Below are positions 46,877 through 58,851 of a DNA stretch of 64,000 nucleotides, piece after piece. A program made the translations under genes and the position numbers. The notes under the pieces are model-generated. The model worked only from the letters and a program-made list of their open reading frames with translations. It ran no database searches and was not told the origin of the DNA. Source of the DNA: Oscheius dolichura (lineage: Eukaryota > Nematoda > Chromadorea > Rhabditida > Rhabditidae). Each line of letters begins with the position of its first letter. Position 1 is the stretch's first letter. The DNA is taken from positions 11,904,001-11,968,000 of the forward strand of contig OW051497.1 in assembly GCA_932521035.1 (NCBI GenBank), written 5' to 3'.

Positions 46877-48992
46877 AGGCTTGTGCTGGAACCTCTGCGA
46901 TGCCGAAGAAAGCTGGAATTTGTGAATGATCAGGATATTTTGCTCATCAACATGATAAATGTCTTTTATCGATAGGATTTCTTACGTGCCAAAAAGTAGT
47001 TTGGGTATTCTATCCCATGATTACAAGGAGGATGCGTCACCCAGGACTCATCGCGTCTGGAAAAATTTTTTGAGGGAGCAGTTTTGCACTTTGAGCGCAA
47101 TGCCCTTTCAGTCTTCGATGTTATTGAACCGTGCATTGCTGCCTCTGCTCTTGTAGAGGTCTTCTTTCCATGTTCTCCTTGTATTTAGGACATTTATCTG
47201 CCAAACAGTTGCCGGATTGTCCGTTTATGACCAGGTAGAGGTAGATCAACACTGACGATCATAGTATTTCGAAATTGGACTCTGACTTCGCGATAGGATG
47301 CTTACCATATGGTACTGAAAAAGTAGCAATACTGGAGCTAGACTTGTGAGAGCTTTCTGTGATGATAATGCGCCGTGCAGGGATCCTTCGATCTTCCTTT
47401 TCGACGTGTGTTTGTAAACAGAGATGTCCTCTCGCAGTGGCGGTAGACGACACCCGCTTCTTTCCGTGTCTATTATGACAAATACCTTATTGTAAATTAG
47501 GAGTCATCTCTTTGTCAGCCATAGCCCGTCGTCGTCCGCCCGGCGATGCTAACCGCCCCAACTCATATAAACATCTTTGGGCTGGCCCCACAGCTGGCCG
47601 CTTGGCAACTTTGTCCCTGCTCGTGTGCCGCGCTTTCAACACGATGTCCACTCTTGCCCCATGCCTGTAGCCCGTATTGATTAAATCACCCCCAGAGAGG
47701 GACCTGCCCTTTTTTCGGGAAGAGTGCTCGCGTTTCTCTTTTTGAATCATAACAGCCATGCACACAGACCATTTTCGCACCTCCGCGTCTATTTATGCTA
47801 GTTTCTTTCTATTCTTCTCACGGTTTACGACAACACTAATTCCCTGATTGCCATTTACTTATGTCCGGCCCACAAAATGGACAACGTCTCCCCTTTCTTC
47901 TTTTTTTCCGCGTCTTCCACCATTTATAACCAAAACCAATGGTTTCCCCCTATTTTATTCCACCGTCCCTTTGCTGAGATCACCCAAATGCCCCGTGACC
48001 GTAAGAATTCACCGCCTGTAGGGTAGAAAGCCGGTCAGGTAGCTCCCTACCCGGGTGACATCTTCCCGCGTGACTCCCGGGTAAATCTCATCCAGCAAAG
48101 CACCCATTCTTACAAAATTCCTAATAGCGGCTGAATTTCTTGTCCAAATGCCTAAATCCTGGGTCGTCTTGTTCGCCGGGAGGTCTTCTACTCCGCCTTT
48201 CGAGCCGGATGAAACGTTGCCGCCTGGCAGCCTCCCGGGCAGGTCGAAATTTACTTGGACATCTGATTTCTTATCAAATTTTTAAGCGGGTCATTGTCTA
48301 CCGGATCTCGGAAGTACCCGGGTGGCCCCCGGATAGTTCATTTCTTATGGTCACTGACTTCCTCATCTGTTTGCTCTTTGGCCTGACCGTATCTCCTCGG
48401 TATTTCAAAAACCACCTGCATGGTTCTCTCTCCGCTCAAAACAAAATGTCTTGCCCCTTCTGTCCTCTTACTCCCGGGTACATAGAATCGAGAAAACGCC
48501 CATTTTTACAAAACTCCTAACACCGGCCGATTTTCTGGTCCAAAATGCATAAATCCTGGACCATCTTGTTCCTTCCACTACTGAACAACCTTGTAGTGCA
48601 AACTTTGCACGAGAACGGAGTTTTAACAGGGAACGGCAGCCGGCAGTCTTCTACCCGACTTGTTGGGCCGGGTAAACCATTGACAGCCTGCAGTCTCCCG
48701 GGTAGTTACGCGACTATCGTCTACCGGCTGTCGGGAGTGCCCGGGTGGTCCCCGGATAGTTCATTTCTTATGGTCACTGACTTTCTCATTTGTTTGTTTT
48801 TTGGTCTGATCCTTTCTCCTCTGGGTTTCGAAACCCCTCCTGCATGGTTCACTCTCCTCTCAAAATAGAAGAATATCTCGCCGCCTCTATCCTCCGCGTC
48901 TATGAATGTCTCTTTGTGTGTGCCAATGATCACGTTTCTGTATTTTTTACAGTGCCCTTTCTCTATTTCTCACTATAATTTCATCAATTTAG
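46877..48992. other. Gene-free flank with a direct duplication
   Basis: No supported gene. A diverged direct duplication fills 48077-48450 and 48471-48866. A small intron or leader precedes the zinc-finger gene at 49001. Confidence 0.5.
48077..48866. repeat. Tandem direct duplication (~400-bp unit)
   Basis: Unit 1 (48077-48450) and unit 2 (48471-48866) share GACTCCCGGGTA-like starts, CCCCGGATAGTTCATTTCTT, ATGGTCACTGACTT and CTGCATGGTTC. Identity is patchy, highest in the second half. The unit also carries many CCCGGG-like palindromes. Confidence 0.8.
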
Positions 48993-49000
48993 GGCCAGAC

Positions 49001-50391
49001 ATGTCTTTGGTCATTTATAATGGGGACATTCTGCCCATCACGGAGACTATCCAGCTCTTGGTAAGAAAAGCTCCGATTTAAACAAAAACACTATTTTTAA
49101 GGTGGAGTCAGAGACCGGAGCGGTAGGAGTGGCGCCGCATGTTGAGCACGGCCCTCACATGTTCAACGACATGGAGGGCATTATCCTCTGCATAAAGGAG
49201 ACCACCCACCTCCTTTTGTTTGGGGTATTACTTTTTATCTGTATTGATCTATTCCCACTTTTTTCAGTTCCCCAAGACTGCCCTTTTCGACGTCCTCGAC
49301 GTGATCGAGAGCCCAGAAGTGAGGATAGACGGATTCTCGTCCGTGCTCCTGAAATGGGCACCATTTCCTCCCAGGTAGTTTTACTTTTTACTCTTATCAC
49401 TCGGCACCGCTTTCAGTAGCCTGAAGGCTCTCCGCGCAGCTAAGCGGAAGCTGGGGGAGGAGCGCCAGGCTTCAACACCCGGAGAAATGAATAAAGAAGA
49501 TGCCGACCTCGCTCCTCCAGCTCTCCTCCCTGCTCTTCTAGCCGAAGGAGCATCGTCTCTCCGTGAAGCCGATGATCTGGGATCCCAGTCGCCTGCCGTT
49601 CTCGTTCCTGAAGTATACTCCGAAGCCGATCTCCTCCAAGATGGAAACTTGCAGTCCCTGCGGATGCTCTCTCCCTTCATCGCGTCAAATTCTTCCTTTG
49701 CGCACCCTGCCGACCCGTCCGAGCCACATGGTCAGCTACAAGAGCTACCTTTTAATTTCGATTTGATATGGAATCTCTTAAATTCTCGGAGCGAGGTAAG
49801 CCCGATTTTAATATATTTCTTAATTGCTCGTCATTCGTTACTCACCGTAACTGTTTGCAGCGGAATGAATCGAAGCAGCTGGCCTTCCGACCAGGGCCCT
49901 TCGAAGCCCCCGCTATTTCTCGTGAAGAGGTCATCGAAATAGGAGACAGTCCTTCGCCAAAAAGGGAGGAGAAGGAGGTGAAGAAGAAGCTCGGAAAAGA
50001 GCGCTGCACCGTACGCTCTCCCCATTTTTTAAGGCAATAATGCTTGCAGATGTGCAAGGATATTGTCCCACTGGAGAACATCTGGCATCATGCTCGGAAA
50101 GAGTATCTACAGCGATGGTGAGTACTTTCTTATGTTTTCTTCACTTATTCCCGTTCTTTAGGAAGAAGTGTGAGATCTGTGGCATCACGCTGAGGAGCCG
50201 GGGTGCCTGTGAATGGCATAAGATGGAGGTGCACAATTCTTCCGGCACTCGCTACAGGTAGACAGAAATCTGAAAGAGAGATAATGAGAATATTCAGAGA
50301 GCCAACGCCAACCGACCTTCAGGATATCGTGATGGCCTGCTTCCCCAAGTACTTCAGGCCGATGACCGAAGTTTACAGGAAGAAGAAATAA
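49001..50391 (+). CDS. Novel C2H2 zinc-finger protein
   Basis: Eight exons: 49001-49060, 49102-49224, 49268-49374, 49417-49795, 49861-50010, 50050-50117, 50162-50257 and 50298-50391; 358 aa, frame intact. The N-terminal 110 residues look folded (LLKWAPFPP at the end) but match no family I know. A Pro/Ala/Ser/Glu-rich middle follows, with an acidic-SP segment (EEVIEIGDSPSPKREEKE). The C-terminus has a CTMC...IWHH half-finger (Cys272, Cys275, His286, His287) and a good C2H2 finger, CEICGITLRSRGACEWHKME then VH (Cys299, Cys302, His315, His320). This suggests a nucleic-acid or protein-binding nuclear factor. An acceptor CAATTTAG lies 8 nt before the ATG. It is the first of seven co-oriented genes. 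Confidence 0.85.
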
Positions 50392-50901
50392 TTTATATAT
50401 CTTATAATATTTTTATCTGTGCGTATTCGTTGAGTGGTTGTAATATTTCCTGTATTTGTCCTAAACAACAGCACTTTTTTGAATTTTATACCAGTTTATC
50501 GGTTCAATTTCCGTTAATTTCTCTTATATTTTGTATTTTTGTATTTCGAGCAGGTAAGCCAATTGTTTCCCCCGCTAGTATCGACGTATCACAGCATGAT
50601 ATGAATCACTCCTGCCCGCGTGATCATCCGCTTATTGGCGGAATTATGTAACCTCATCTCTATCTTAGAAAGCTCCGAAAACAGGGAAAGAACTTGCTAA
50701 AGCGTCTGTCTGGCATCTAAACGGTCAAAAAAATCCGAGCACCGCTTCTAGCAGTGAATGTCCAACTCTCGTTTACTTGTGTACCGACCCGCACGCTCGG
50801 CATCGCAGGGACTTTTCGAATTCAAGTCAAACAAAACTTATCTCCTGGTGCGATTCTTCTATATCGCACGCATTCTTTATTTCACCCGTTAATTTACAGA
50901 A
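50392..50901 (+). other. Spacer between the zinc-finger and chromo-like genes
   Basis: About 510 bp of T-rich DNA with no gene. It ends in an acceptor (TTTACAG) 2 nt before the next ATG. Confidence 0.5.
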
Positions 50902-53439
50902 ATGTCTAACTCCGTGTCCGATGCACTGACCACCGCTCCAGCGACATCGTTCTCTGCTGCTCCCTGTGCTGCCCCCTTGCCTGCTTCTGACCCTCCGGCA
51001 CGATATTTGAGTGAGTTTTCCTTTTCCTTACTCTTTAGCCATAGCTTCTATGAATTCTAAAGTACTTAGTTCTATTCCTTTGCCGTGGAAAAGCAGCTTA
51101 TTATCCCTCTTTTAAACAAAGCCTGTTACTTTCCTTTTCGATTTCTAAAAATTCAAACCAATTTGCCTTGTTATTTGCTGTCTCCTTGCGCTAATCCCCT
51201 TTCCCTTCTTCGTTCTGTTCGAACAGTTCCCTTCCGTACGCTTGTTCATTGACCCGAAGGCGAAGTTCCTCCCGCTCCTCCCGCTCCTGACTATGTAAAC
51301 AGTACCCATTCTTCCGGGCGCTTATGAAGTTTCAAAGAGAATCTGCTTTTTTTATGTTTAAAAATCCAATCCTTATCCTCCTGTTCTTTCTTCTCTTTCC
51401 TGGTTAAAGAGTTGCACTGTATCATCCCTTTAATTTCTCATTCTATAGTTTACGTTTCAGTTATGGCTGCAAGTTTCCATTCTTCCCCAGATCTGCCTTC
51501 TCCAACTTCTGGTTTGACCGCTGGTCCATCCACTCTGCGTCTTCCTCGGTCCTCTCCTCCCGCTCCTACTGGTCAGTCTTCAGCTGTCTCTCCCACCACT
51601 TCAGCTTCTGGAGCTGCTCCTTCTGCCCAGCTTCCGGAATGGGTAGTGAGTTTTCAATTTTTCTTACCAGTTTCCACGGGCACCAAACACTTACTTGTAT
51701 TCTTTCACATTACAAATGGTTCTTATCACTCATTCTTTTTTCACCTTAGGCCAGATCGGTACTGGATGTGAAGAACATAGGCACGGGAAAGAAGATCCTT
51801 ACCTACCAGGTATTGTGGGAGAACACGAGGAAGCACAAATTGATGACCGAGTGGACCCTTCCGGCAAAGATAAAAAATAGAACCTTTCTTCTCGCTAAGT
51901 TCTGGAGACGTCGAGCCTTGACCATCAAGAATACTAAGGCCACTATCATGCCCCAGGTAGGCATATGCATTCTGGTAAAATGAGTATAATCTTTAGGCCT
52001 ATAAAAGATACTCGAAAATGTCGGACTCCGACTTCGAGGAGCAGTTCGAATACAATACCAACAATGACGTTAGTTGTTTTCTTATCGCGTAAAATTAAAG
52101 ATATATGTTGAAAACGAGTAAACCCTTGTAACACTCTTGTAGTACATTGTCAGTTTTCAGACAACCGACGGGCAATATGGAAATGATGGGCTAACGACCA
52201 TTTCAACAGTTCCAGGCTCGACATCAGGTCAAACTCCGCCTCCAAGTCCAGCTGATGAAGCTGAGCAGCTCCCTCAGCCTACAATATTGCATTTTGGTAA
52301 ACTTCTTAGCTTGAAAATTAGTTTAATTGTTGTTTTTAGACGATGAAGAAGCTACCGATGTTCCGTTGATCCTGGATAAAGCCATCGAAGACGGGGATAA
52401 CAAAGAAGATGAGGCAGATGTCACCATGGATCTTCAGGAGCTCGCGGAACCCCGAGGTCAAGAGAACGAAGCACTTATCCAGTACGGATTAAATCTAGAG
52501 GGTAACTTTTAGATATGAAGTTGCGTAAAGTAGACCCGGTAGACCCAGATACTCCTGCCGATGAGTCCTTTGAAAATTGGTATCTTTTGGAGGACAACGA
52601 GAGCGAGGAAGAAGTGGAAATCGCTCCTCTCCCTCAGGGCGGATTCAGTGCTCAGCTTTCTCCACCGCCTCCTATGGAAATCGACGATGTCATGGAAGAT
52701 GCACGAGAGGACGGAGCCAATGAGGACGCCGAAGACGTCCAGCAACCTGCTCCACCTGTTCCAAACGCCCCTCTGCCTGCCCCAGAAAACGGAGTCGCCC
52801 TCCATCCTGTTCTGCCTCTGCGCCACAGCATCACTCAGATGGTAATTTCATTATATTTTGATATTAGTAACCGGACACCGTCTGCTTTATTTCTTTTATA
52901 ACCAACTCTACGTTGATTGCAGCCAGACCCGATCCAAGAGGCAGAACTACGGATGTACAGGAGCATCCCAATGAATGCCGAAATGGCATTAATATGTTAT
53001 CAGAATGAAAAATATTGCCCCGTAAGTTATCGAAAGTATTTCAATAAACACTGGTTCAGATACTAATGAGGAATAACGCCCGCACCGGTGCCGAAACTCC
53101 AGCTGACTGGCTCGGTGAGTTATTGGGATTATTAGAGGGGTCGCGGTGATTATAGGCTGGTATAGGATTACACTTCATTTACTTATTTTTTCGCAACAAA
53201 TGACAAGCTTTGGGGAATAGGCAAGGATTTCTTGCCAAGAGCATAACCCACCTAGGCGGAATTATATCACACCTCCCCTTCCCTTCTTTATTCTGGTTAC
53301 TTGAAAGGGAGGGCTCACTAATACCGTAGGAACTTTCAACAACAAAGTGGTGATGGAATAAAACTTATTTTTTTCAGCGATGGTAACCTATGAGGAAGCC
53401 CGTGCCACTCTCCTGTCTTCACTTTTCCCGGTTCAATGA
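50902..53439 (+). CDS. Chromodomain-like acidic protein
   Basis: Ten exons: 50902-51010, 51461-51642, 51750-51956, 51997-52068, 52161-52296, 52340-52456, 52513-52841, 52923-53021, 53060-53114 and 53378-53439; 455 aa in frame. Residues 1-97 are Ala/Ser/Pro-rich. Residues ~98-155 resemble a chromodomain: ARSVLDVKN, then KKILTYQVLWEN, TEWTLPAKI and LLAKFW, with aromatic residues near the expected positions. The rest is acidic and Pro-rich, with a helical end (EEARATLLSSLF). A histone-tail or chromatin adaptor role is an inference. The second exon begins acceptor-TT-ATG, just as the first begins acceptor-AA-ATG, so a second start (MAASFHSSPDL) is possible. One donor is GTCAAG (52457). Confidence 0.8.
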
Positions 53440-53450
53440 ATATTCTCTCC

Positions 53451-53529
53451 TAGTCGATTATCTCTATGCTTTGCGGTTTAAGAACCGACCACTACCTTCG
53501 TTTGTTTATTTGTAAGTATGGCTGTGCTA
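53451..53529 (+). repeat. Intergenic block repeat R3, left fragment
   Basis: Starts TAGTCGATTATCTCTATG and matches the first ~80 bp of 60600-61087. The rest of the block resumes at 54833, so 1.3 kb separates the two fragments. Confidence 0.8.
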
Positions 53530-54832
53530 GCGCTCTACGGCCCTCCTCATCGCCTTTCCTAATTGCGCAATACTTTACACTGTTGCCTATAGCCATACCA
53601 GCATTTTCTGCCTGTCCCTCGCGTAATCTGGAGAACAACGTTATTTCCTTTTATTTCCCTCCCTTTACTTCTCTCGTATCCCCATAGCTTTGAAATACGC
53701 TGGAATTGAGCAGTTCCCCTTTTTTGAGACGGAATAACTGCGTGTGCCTCCTTTTTCGCCACCTTAGCATATCATTTCTGTCTGGTCGAATGTTCAATCG
53801 ATGTTGACCCCTGATCCGCTCTTGTTTTGACGCCTTCACCATTTCGCCACTCCTCCTCCTCCTCACAATTATACCACTCTATTTATCTCTATTTCTGATG
53901 TTTCCAATGGCACAATTAACGTGAATTAAAATGAACGATTTCTTTTGTTTGACTGTCAATAGCTCTCGCTTTTTGTGAAACAGTTCTTCGGGTGGAACTG
54001 CGTTTTCCTCCTTTTTGCCCGGTGTATTTGCTTCTTTTTTGCCCAGCTGTTGAAAAAATACTTGTTTTTAAGCTTCGAACCATGAATAGAAAGCCGATTC
54101 ATCTTGCGAACATCCCTGACCGCGATCCTGACGTGAGTATGCCACTGTTAGTGGAATAAGTGCAAATTCAGTACGTTTACCGTTGGATTTTTGCCTGTCA
54201 GGGACGTCCTCTTGAAACTGACAACAACTGTACCTATCCTGCTTCTCAGGAGGAGCATAGTGAAGTGAGTCAGCAATAGCTTCCTTCACACCGTGGATAG
54301 ATCCCTACAATTACCATCGGAAGTTCCTCATCTTCCTCTATTGTTCCCTTGACTTCCTGCTCTAGTTATTCTACCAACTCGCCCTCCTCTCTTTCCAGTT
54401 CTTCGCCAAGCCCTTCCTCGGTATGTTCATATCATACAAACAATAACAAAATGCATGTAGGTTAGCTCTCTGTCGATGAAGGTTGTGAAGCGTGATTCAC
54501 CGGGGACGAGTAACAAGCCGAAGTAGAACGTGTTTACTTTGCCATGTTGTTATTGTGACAGGCGACATCCCCCCTCCTCATTTTCCCCCGATGCTGACCC
54601 CTGATCAGCACTCTTTTTGGCGTCTTAGTATCCCCCCGCGTCCTCCTCCCCCTTCTCCTCTTGATTATGCTTACATTTTTGACCCTATTCCTTATGTTTT
54701 AATGGCAAGATTATTACCTAATGTAATGAACGCTTTCTTTTGCTTGACTGTCTCTGTTGTGGGTGCATTCCCTATGCATTACTGGAGAAACTTTTCTTTT
54801 TTGATCTAGGCTCTTTGCGTGGTTCGTTTCGA
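53530..54832. other. 1.3-kb segment splitting repeat R3, with an internal duplication
   Basis: Absent from the R3 copy at 60600. It contains the 109-aa gene and two related sub-segments, about 53800-53965 and 54585-54750 (shared GACCCCTGATC and TTTGCTTGACTGTC-like stretches). Either it was inserted into R3 here, or it was lost from the other copy. Confidence 0.6.
54082..54526 (+). CDS. Small serine-rich protein of unknown function (109 aa)
   Basis: Four exons, 54082-54132, 54172-54264, 54301-54420 and 54461-54526, all in phase 0, joined by 36-40-nt introns. The head is MNRKPIHLANIPDRDPDYVY and then RWIFACQGRPLE. A serine run follows (TIGSSSSSS, then SSLSSSSPSPSS), and a basic tail ends NKPK. 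Every junction is GT...AG, the frame closes cleanly, and an acceptor lies 9 nt before the ATG, so I think it is a real gene. It resembles nothing I know. It lies wholly inside the 1.3-kb segment that splits repeat R3. Confidence 0.6.
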
Positions 54833-55246
54833 CTATTATAGCTATTTTTTACCCGGCCGATCGAACGTAGCCGATCTTTTAGCCATGTTGTTTGCGTCTC
54901 TTTCGCTGCCTCCTGTGCCCAACACAGGCCCGCTCGTCTGCGGCCACCCGAAAACACGTGCTTTCCAAAATGACGACAGTTATCGTTCATTTCAACATCC
55001 TCTCCATTTAAAAATATTAGCGTTTTTCGCTACCATATAAAGGGCTCTTTTTTCCATCCAAATGAGATTATTAATCCATGACCAGTCAATTAAGGTCTTT
55101 CCATCCCACCATCTTGCATAACTCAGAGAAACAGTAACCCTCCGGTGAACAGTTCCCATTATTGCCCCGCCGCCCACCGTAGTTTCCCGCCAGCGCTGCT
55201 GTAGGGCGATTAGCTCCGCCTTTGCCCGCCCCGCCCTACATTGTGA
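54833..55246 (+). repeat. Intergenic block repeat R3, right fragment
   Basis: About 410 bp, over 90% identical by eye to 60680-61087. It lies 5' of coiled-coil paralogue 1, as the other copy lies 5' of paralogue 4. A minus-strand frame (MNDNCRHFGKHVFSGGRRRA) is kept in both copies. A TATA-like ATATAAAGG lies near 55035. Confidence 0.85.
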
Positions 55247-55672
55247 AGACCGGGCAAAGTTTTATCCTTATCTGTGGTAAAAAAACGGCATTTTATCCTC
55301 GAGGAATAAGCGAGAGGCCTACTGCTAGACGATAGAACGGCATCTGGACCTATCTGACTATAATTCAGAGCTATCGTTCTCTTTTGGACCTATCCTTCCT
55401 ATGATTTGTCCTGTCTTGCGGATTAGGCTGATTTGATTGTACTAAACGGGGAAAAGTTTACAGTTTTCCCTTTATCCATTAACAATCCGTCCACATACCG
55501 TTCATTGTTCCTCTGTTTTAGCTGGAAAACGGTGTTGAGTCAAAGGGGCATGAGCACCCTCCTTCTCCACCTCGTACGACCTCATTTCTGCCCTCAGCTC
55601 TATCATTCTTGCCTCTTTGTTCGCTTCTTTTCGTATGTTTGTGCTTTTTCAGCAAGTCATCCTTCTTCAACA

Positions 55673-56642
55673 ATGACTACAGCGACCGCTCAGGTATCCT
55701 TTGTATACAACTCTAAACTCACCGGTCCCTTCCAGAGGACGCTCAGAAACATCCCAAAGGTGGCATATAGGGACAACAGGACCTACACAAAAAGAAAGAA
55801 TTGCCGTGCTGCCCTCGGCTCCACGCAATAGTGAGTACCATTTGTGAATAACTTCCTGCGAACTTCTAACTGCGAATGACGCATCAGAAAAAAACCCTCC
55901 AAAATCCCTCCTTATATAAACGGTTATGCGCGTCTCATAATCACTTTTCAAACTATCTTTCGCAGGTCCAGCCCACTACTCCTTCTCAAGACGGCTACAA
56001 AAAGGAGGTGGAGACCTTAAAAAAAGAGATCGACGATCTCAAAGTCCAGCTGCAGCAAAAAGAGGACATAATCAAAACGCTGATGGTAAGAAAATGAATG
56101 GGACTACCACTCACAATATTTTGTAGGCGGAAAATACGGAAGGAAGGGGAGAAAGGAGCACGATGAAAGAGCAGCTCGACCAAGCCACGGCGACTATCAA
56201 CTTATACAGGGATAACGTTGTAGAAGTGTCCCAAGTGAGCTTCTCCATCCTGCTAAATAGTAAGATTCTAGTCCATGCACACTCTCTTGGAGGAGACGGT
56301 AATCAATGAAGTTTCCCACAACGATGAGGGACAGGTTACTTTCTTACCTGTAGAGCTACATGAAAAAAGATCGTATTAAAAATAAGCAAAATTACGATGA
56401 AGCTTTGTGAAACTTGTTGAATCATTGCTGGTTTTTAGAACACCTTCGTGGACGTCGAGGATTTGCCGGGCTTGAACAACATCGTTGCACATGGGGCTGA
56501 CGAAGAAGAAGAGGAGGAGGCTGAAAATCTCCAGGAGAACGCGGATCGACCTCACCCGGTGGGTCCGGCTTCTCGCAATAGCATCCTTGATGTAAGCGTA
56601 GGGAAAACTTAATTTTTTCAGCTAGAAGGTCAGCAAACATGA
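55673..56642 (+). CDS. Coiled-coil family paralogue 1 (frame interrupted)
   Basis: Exons: 55673-55693 (MTTATAQ), 55736-55830, 55966-56085, from 56127 (ending before GTGAGC near 56235), from about 56440 to 56590, and a last short exon ending 56642. The second exon carries the family motif in diverged form (KVAYRDNRTYTKRK). It then meets TAG at 55829-55831, overlapping the expected donor (CAATA|GTGAGT). Splicing there also makes a stop. The frame reopens in the next exon with a heptad coiled coil (VETLKKEIDDLKVQLQQKED), then an acidic Glu run (DEEEEEEAENLQE). Either the gene is broken, or an earlier weak donor (AAG|GTGGCA) skips the motif and keeps frame. Confidence 0.6.
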
Positions 56643-57299
56643 ACATACAGAACCGGAGGACTGCCTTCTTCTCCAGTTTCCAATCTTCAATGCTATTATT
56701 CCCAGTTGTCTTCGTAATTGTCATGGATTATTAAAAGTATTGTTATTTTTCATTTTGCATGACCATAACGGTTATATTCCGTCAATTTTCTTTATGTGTT
56801 CAGTCGTTTTTCGCGCTAGTGGAATATCACAAAATGATATAGCCCATTTTCAACGGAAAAGACTTCAAAGGCCAATCGCGCCTTCGCTGTGAAATAATAT
56901 TCCATTTCCAACCTATATTTCACACGTCATCAGGGGGGGAAGAGAGAGAGAGACTCAGTTTAGTTCACGCGCTCCCCATTTTCCCTCTCGTTTAACTTTT
57001 CTCTTGAACTTTCTTTTGCTATCACTTTTATCATTGGCTGAGCTTGGCTCACTTCGGAGAACCCTTTTGTCTAAACATTCGAAAATAAACTTCGGGGTGA
57101 ATTACTCTGGAGTGTTCCCCCGGTTCAGAGCCGAGAGGGAATAGGTTTGAGGTCTTGATGGAGTTGCCCCGGCTGCTCCCTCTGCCGTACTCCGAGAGAG
57201 GGAGCAGGGGAACAGGTCTTATTACGCTTTTTAGGTTAAAACTCTTCTCTTTACCTTTCCTCCTACCCAACACCCATCTTTCAGCTACTTCTCCTTGAT

Positions 57300-58278
57300 A
57301 TGGATTATTCTCAGCCCGAGGTTTTGTTTATTCAAAATTGTAACATATAGCACACTTTAGTCCTCGAGGAAGATCCGTGGTCTCAGGAAGGTCCCGTACA
57401 GGGACAACCGCCCGTACGCCGAGAGAAGGAAGACTTTAGCCTGCAAGAAAGGAACCGTTGCTGCTCCCACCCCCCAAAGGATTTTACAGAATCCCGCTGC
57501 TGTGAGCGATATTTATGAGAGCTTATTTCAAGTACGCGCCGAGATACATGGGGATTGAGTCATTGTTTTACAGAAAGACCAGAGAACGGGAGAGAATGCC
57601 ATCCTGGGAATGCTCCAAGAAGAGGACGAACAAAAAAAGAGGCTCTCCGATTTGAAGCAGAGCATTCAGGATCTAAAACTCCGCCTGTCTAGAAAGGATC
57701 AACAAGTTGTGGACAACATGATGGTAATTGCAAACAGGAGTGAAAATATTACCGTGAAACGTTTTCAGGAGCACAACGAGTACCTTGAAGACAGGTTGGC
57801 TGATGCCACCTTGGAGCTCCATGCCACCAAGATGTTGGAGCCTGAGGAAATAGAAAAGAATACGAGAGCAAATCAAAATAACCGGGAGGAGTGGAAGAGA
57901 ATGACAGCAGAAATAGGAGGATTAAAAGACCTGCTGAAACAAAGAGAAGCGGCCTTTCTCGAGCTCGAGAAGAGCAACAACGTCGATGAAAAAGATTTTA
58001 AATGCTCCTATAAATTGAAGAAGAGGAACTCGGCTAACACCGTTGCACAGAAGGATGCCCAGATCGCCAGAATGGCAAAATTGATACTGGTAATTCATTT
58101 CTAAAAGCGTCTTCTTAGCAATACATTTAGGACCATGAAAAGCAGAAAGCAGCACAGCAAAAGGAGAATGAAGAACTCAAACAGGTAAATAAATAATCTT
58201 TCCTTCCTTACGGGTTTCTAGACTATCGCCGAATTACAAGCCCAGGTCAGCCAGCATAATGACGGTGAAGCCCAGTGA
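57300..58278 (+). CDS. Coiled-coil family paralogue 2
   Basis: Exons: 57300-57320 (MDYSQPE), 57361-57501 (or to 57531), 57574-57723, 57769-58089, 58131-58184 and 58222-58278; about 247 aa. The motif exon reads SSRKIRGLRKVPYRDNRPYA. The rest is a long charged coiled coil (DEQKKRLSDLKQSIQDLKL; EEWKRMTAEIGGLKDLLKQ) ending HNDGEAQ. The 45-nt intron at 57724-57768 has no stop and keeps frame, but the matching intron in paralogue 4 contains a stop, so it is an intron. The donor of exon 2 seems to have moved from the position used by paralogues 3 and 4 to GCT|GTGAGC. Function unknown; a basic head with a coiled coil suggests a structural or adaptor role. Confidence 0.77.
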
Positions 58279-58851
58279 CGGAACAATGTTTACAAGTACG
58301 AAATAAGTCTTCTAAAATCAAATGTTTAGCTCGATTTACTAGATCTCCAGGCCTCTCTCTCTCTCTCTACTGGTCACCTTCAAGAAAGTCACTTTTTACC
58401 GGTTTCCGATGTCTTAGAAATATAATATATAGATTTTTAATTCAAACTAGCGGTATAAACCCCATTTTATTCCTTTTTTCAACTCTTCCTTTGCCTGTGT
58501 ATGATCATTTTTCTCTCTGGTACAAATTGCCATCCCTAGGCATTCTCTTCAGCCTTTTTTCTTCTCATTGGCAGCGTTTTACATTTAATATCAATACCTA
58601 AAGGTGCCAAATTCACTAGCGCAACTCCTCCTTTCTCCTCTAACGTTTCCTTAGCGTTTTCATACGGCATAGCTTTCTTCACCCGCTTCCTTGAAGCAGA
58701 ACACCTCATTATTACTGCCTTTCTCCTTCTTTTGATAGCCAACCTAAATATATTCCTTGCCCAAACAATCTTTCAAGCTTCAACGCTTTTCTTCTCCTGT
58801 TCTCCTACCCAATACGTACTTTATTTTCAGCTTTTTGTCGTTAACTCTCCA

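Noticed and set aside
47487-47780. Minus-strand open frame of 97 codons
   Set aside because: No splice sites, no hydrophobic core and no homology; it lies in repeat-flanking DNA.
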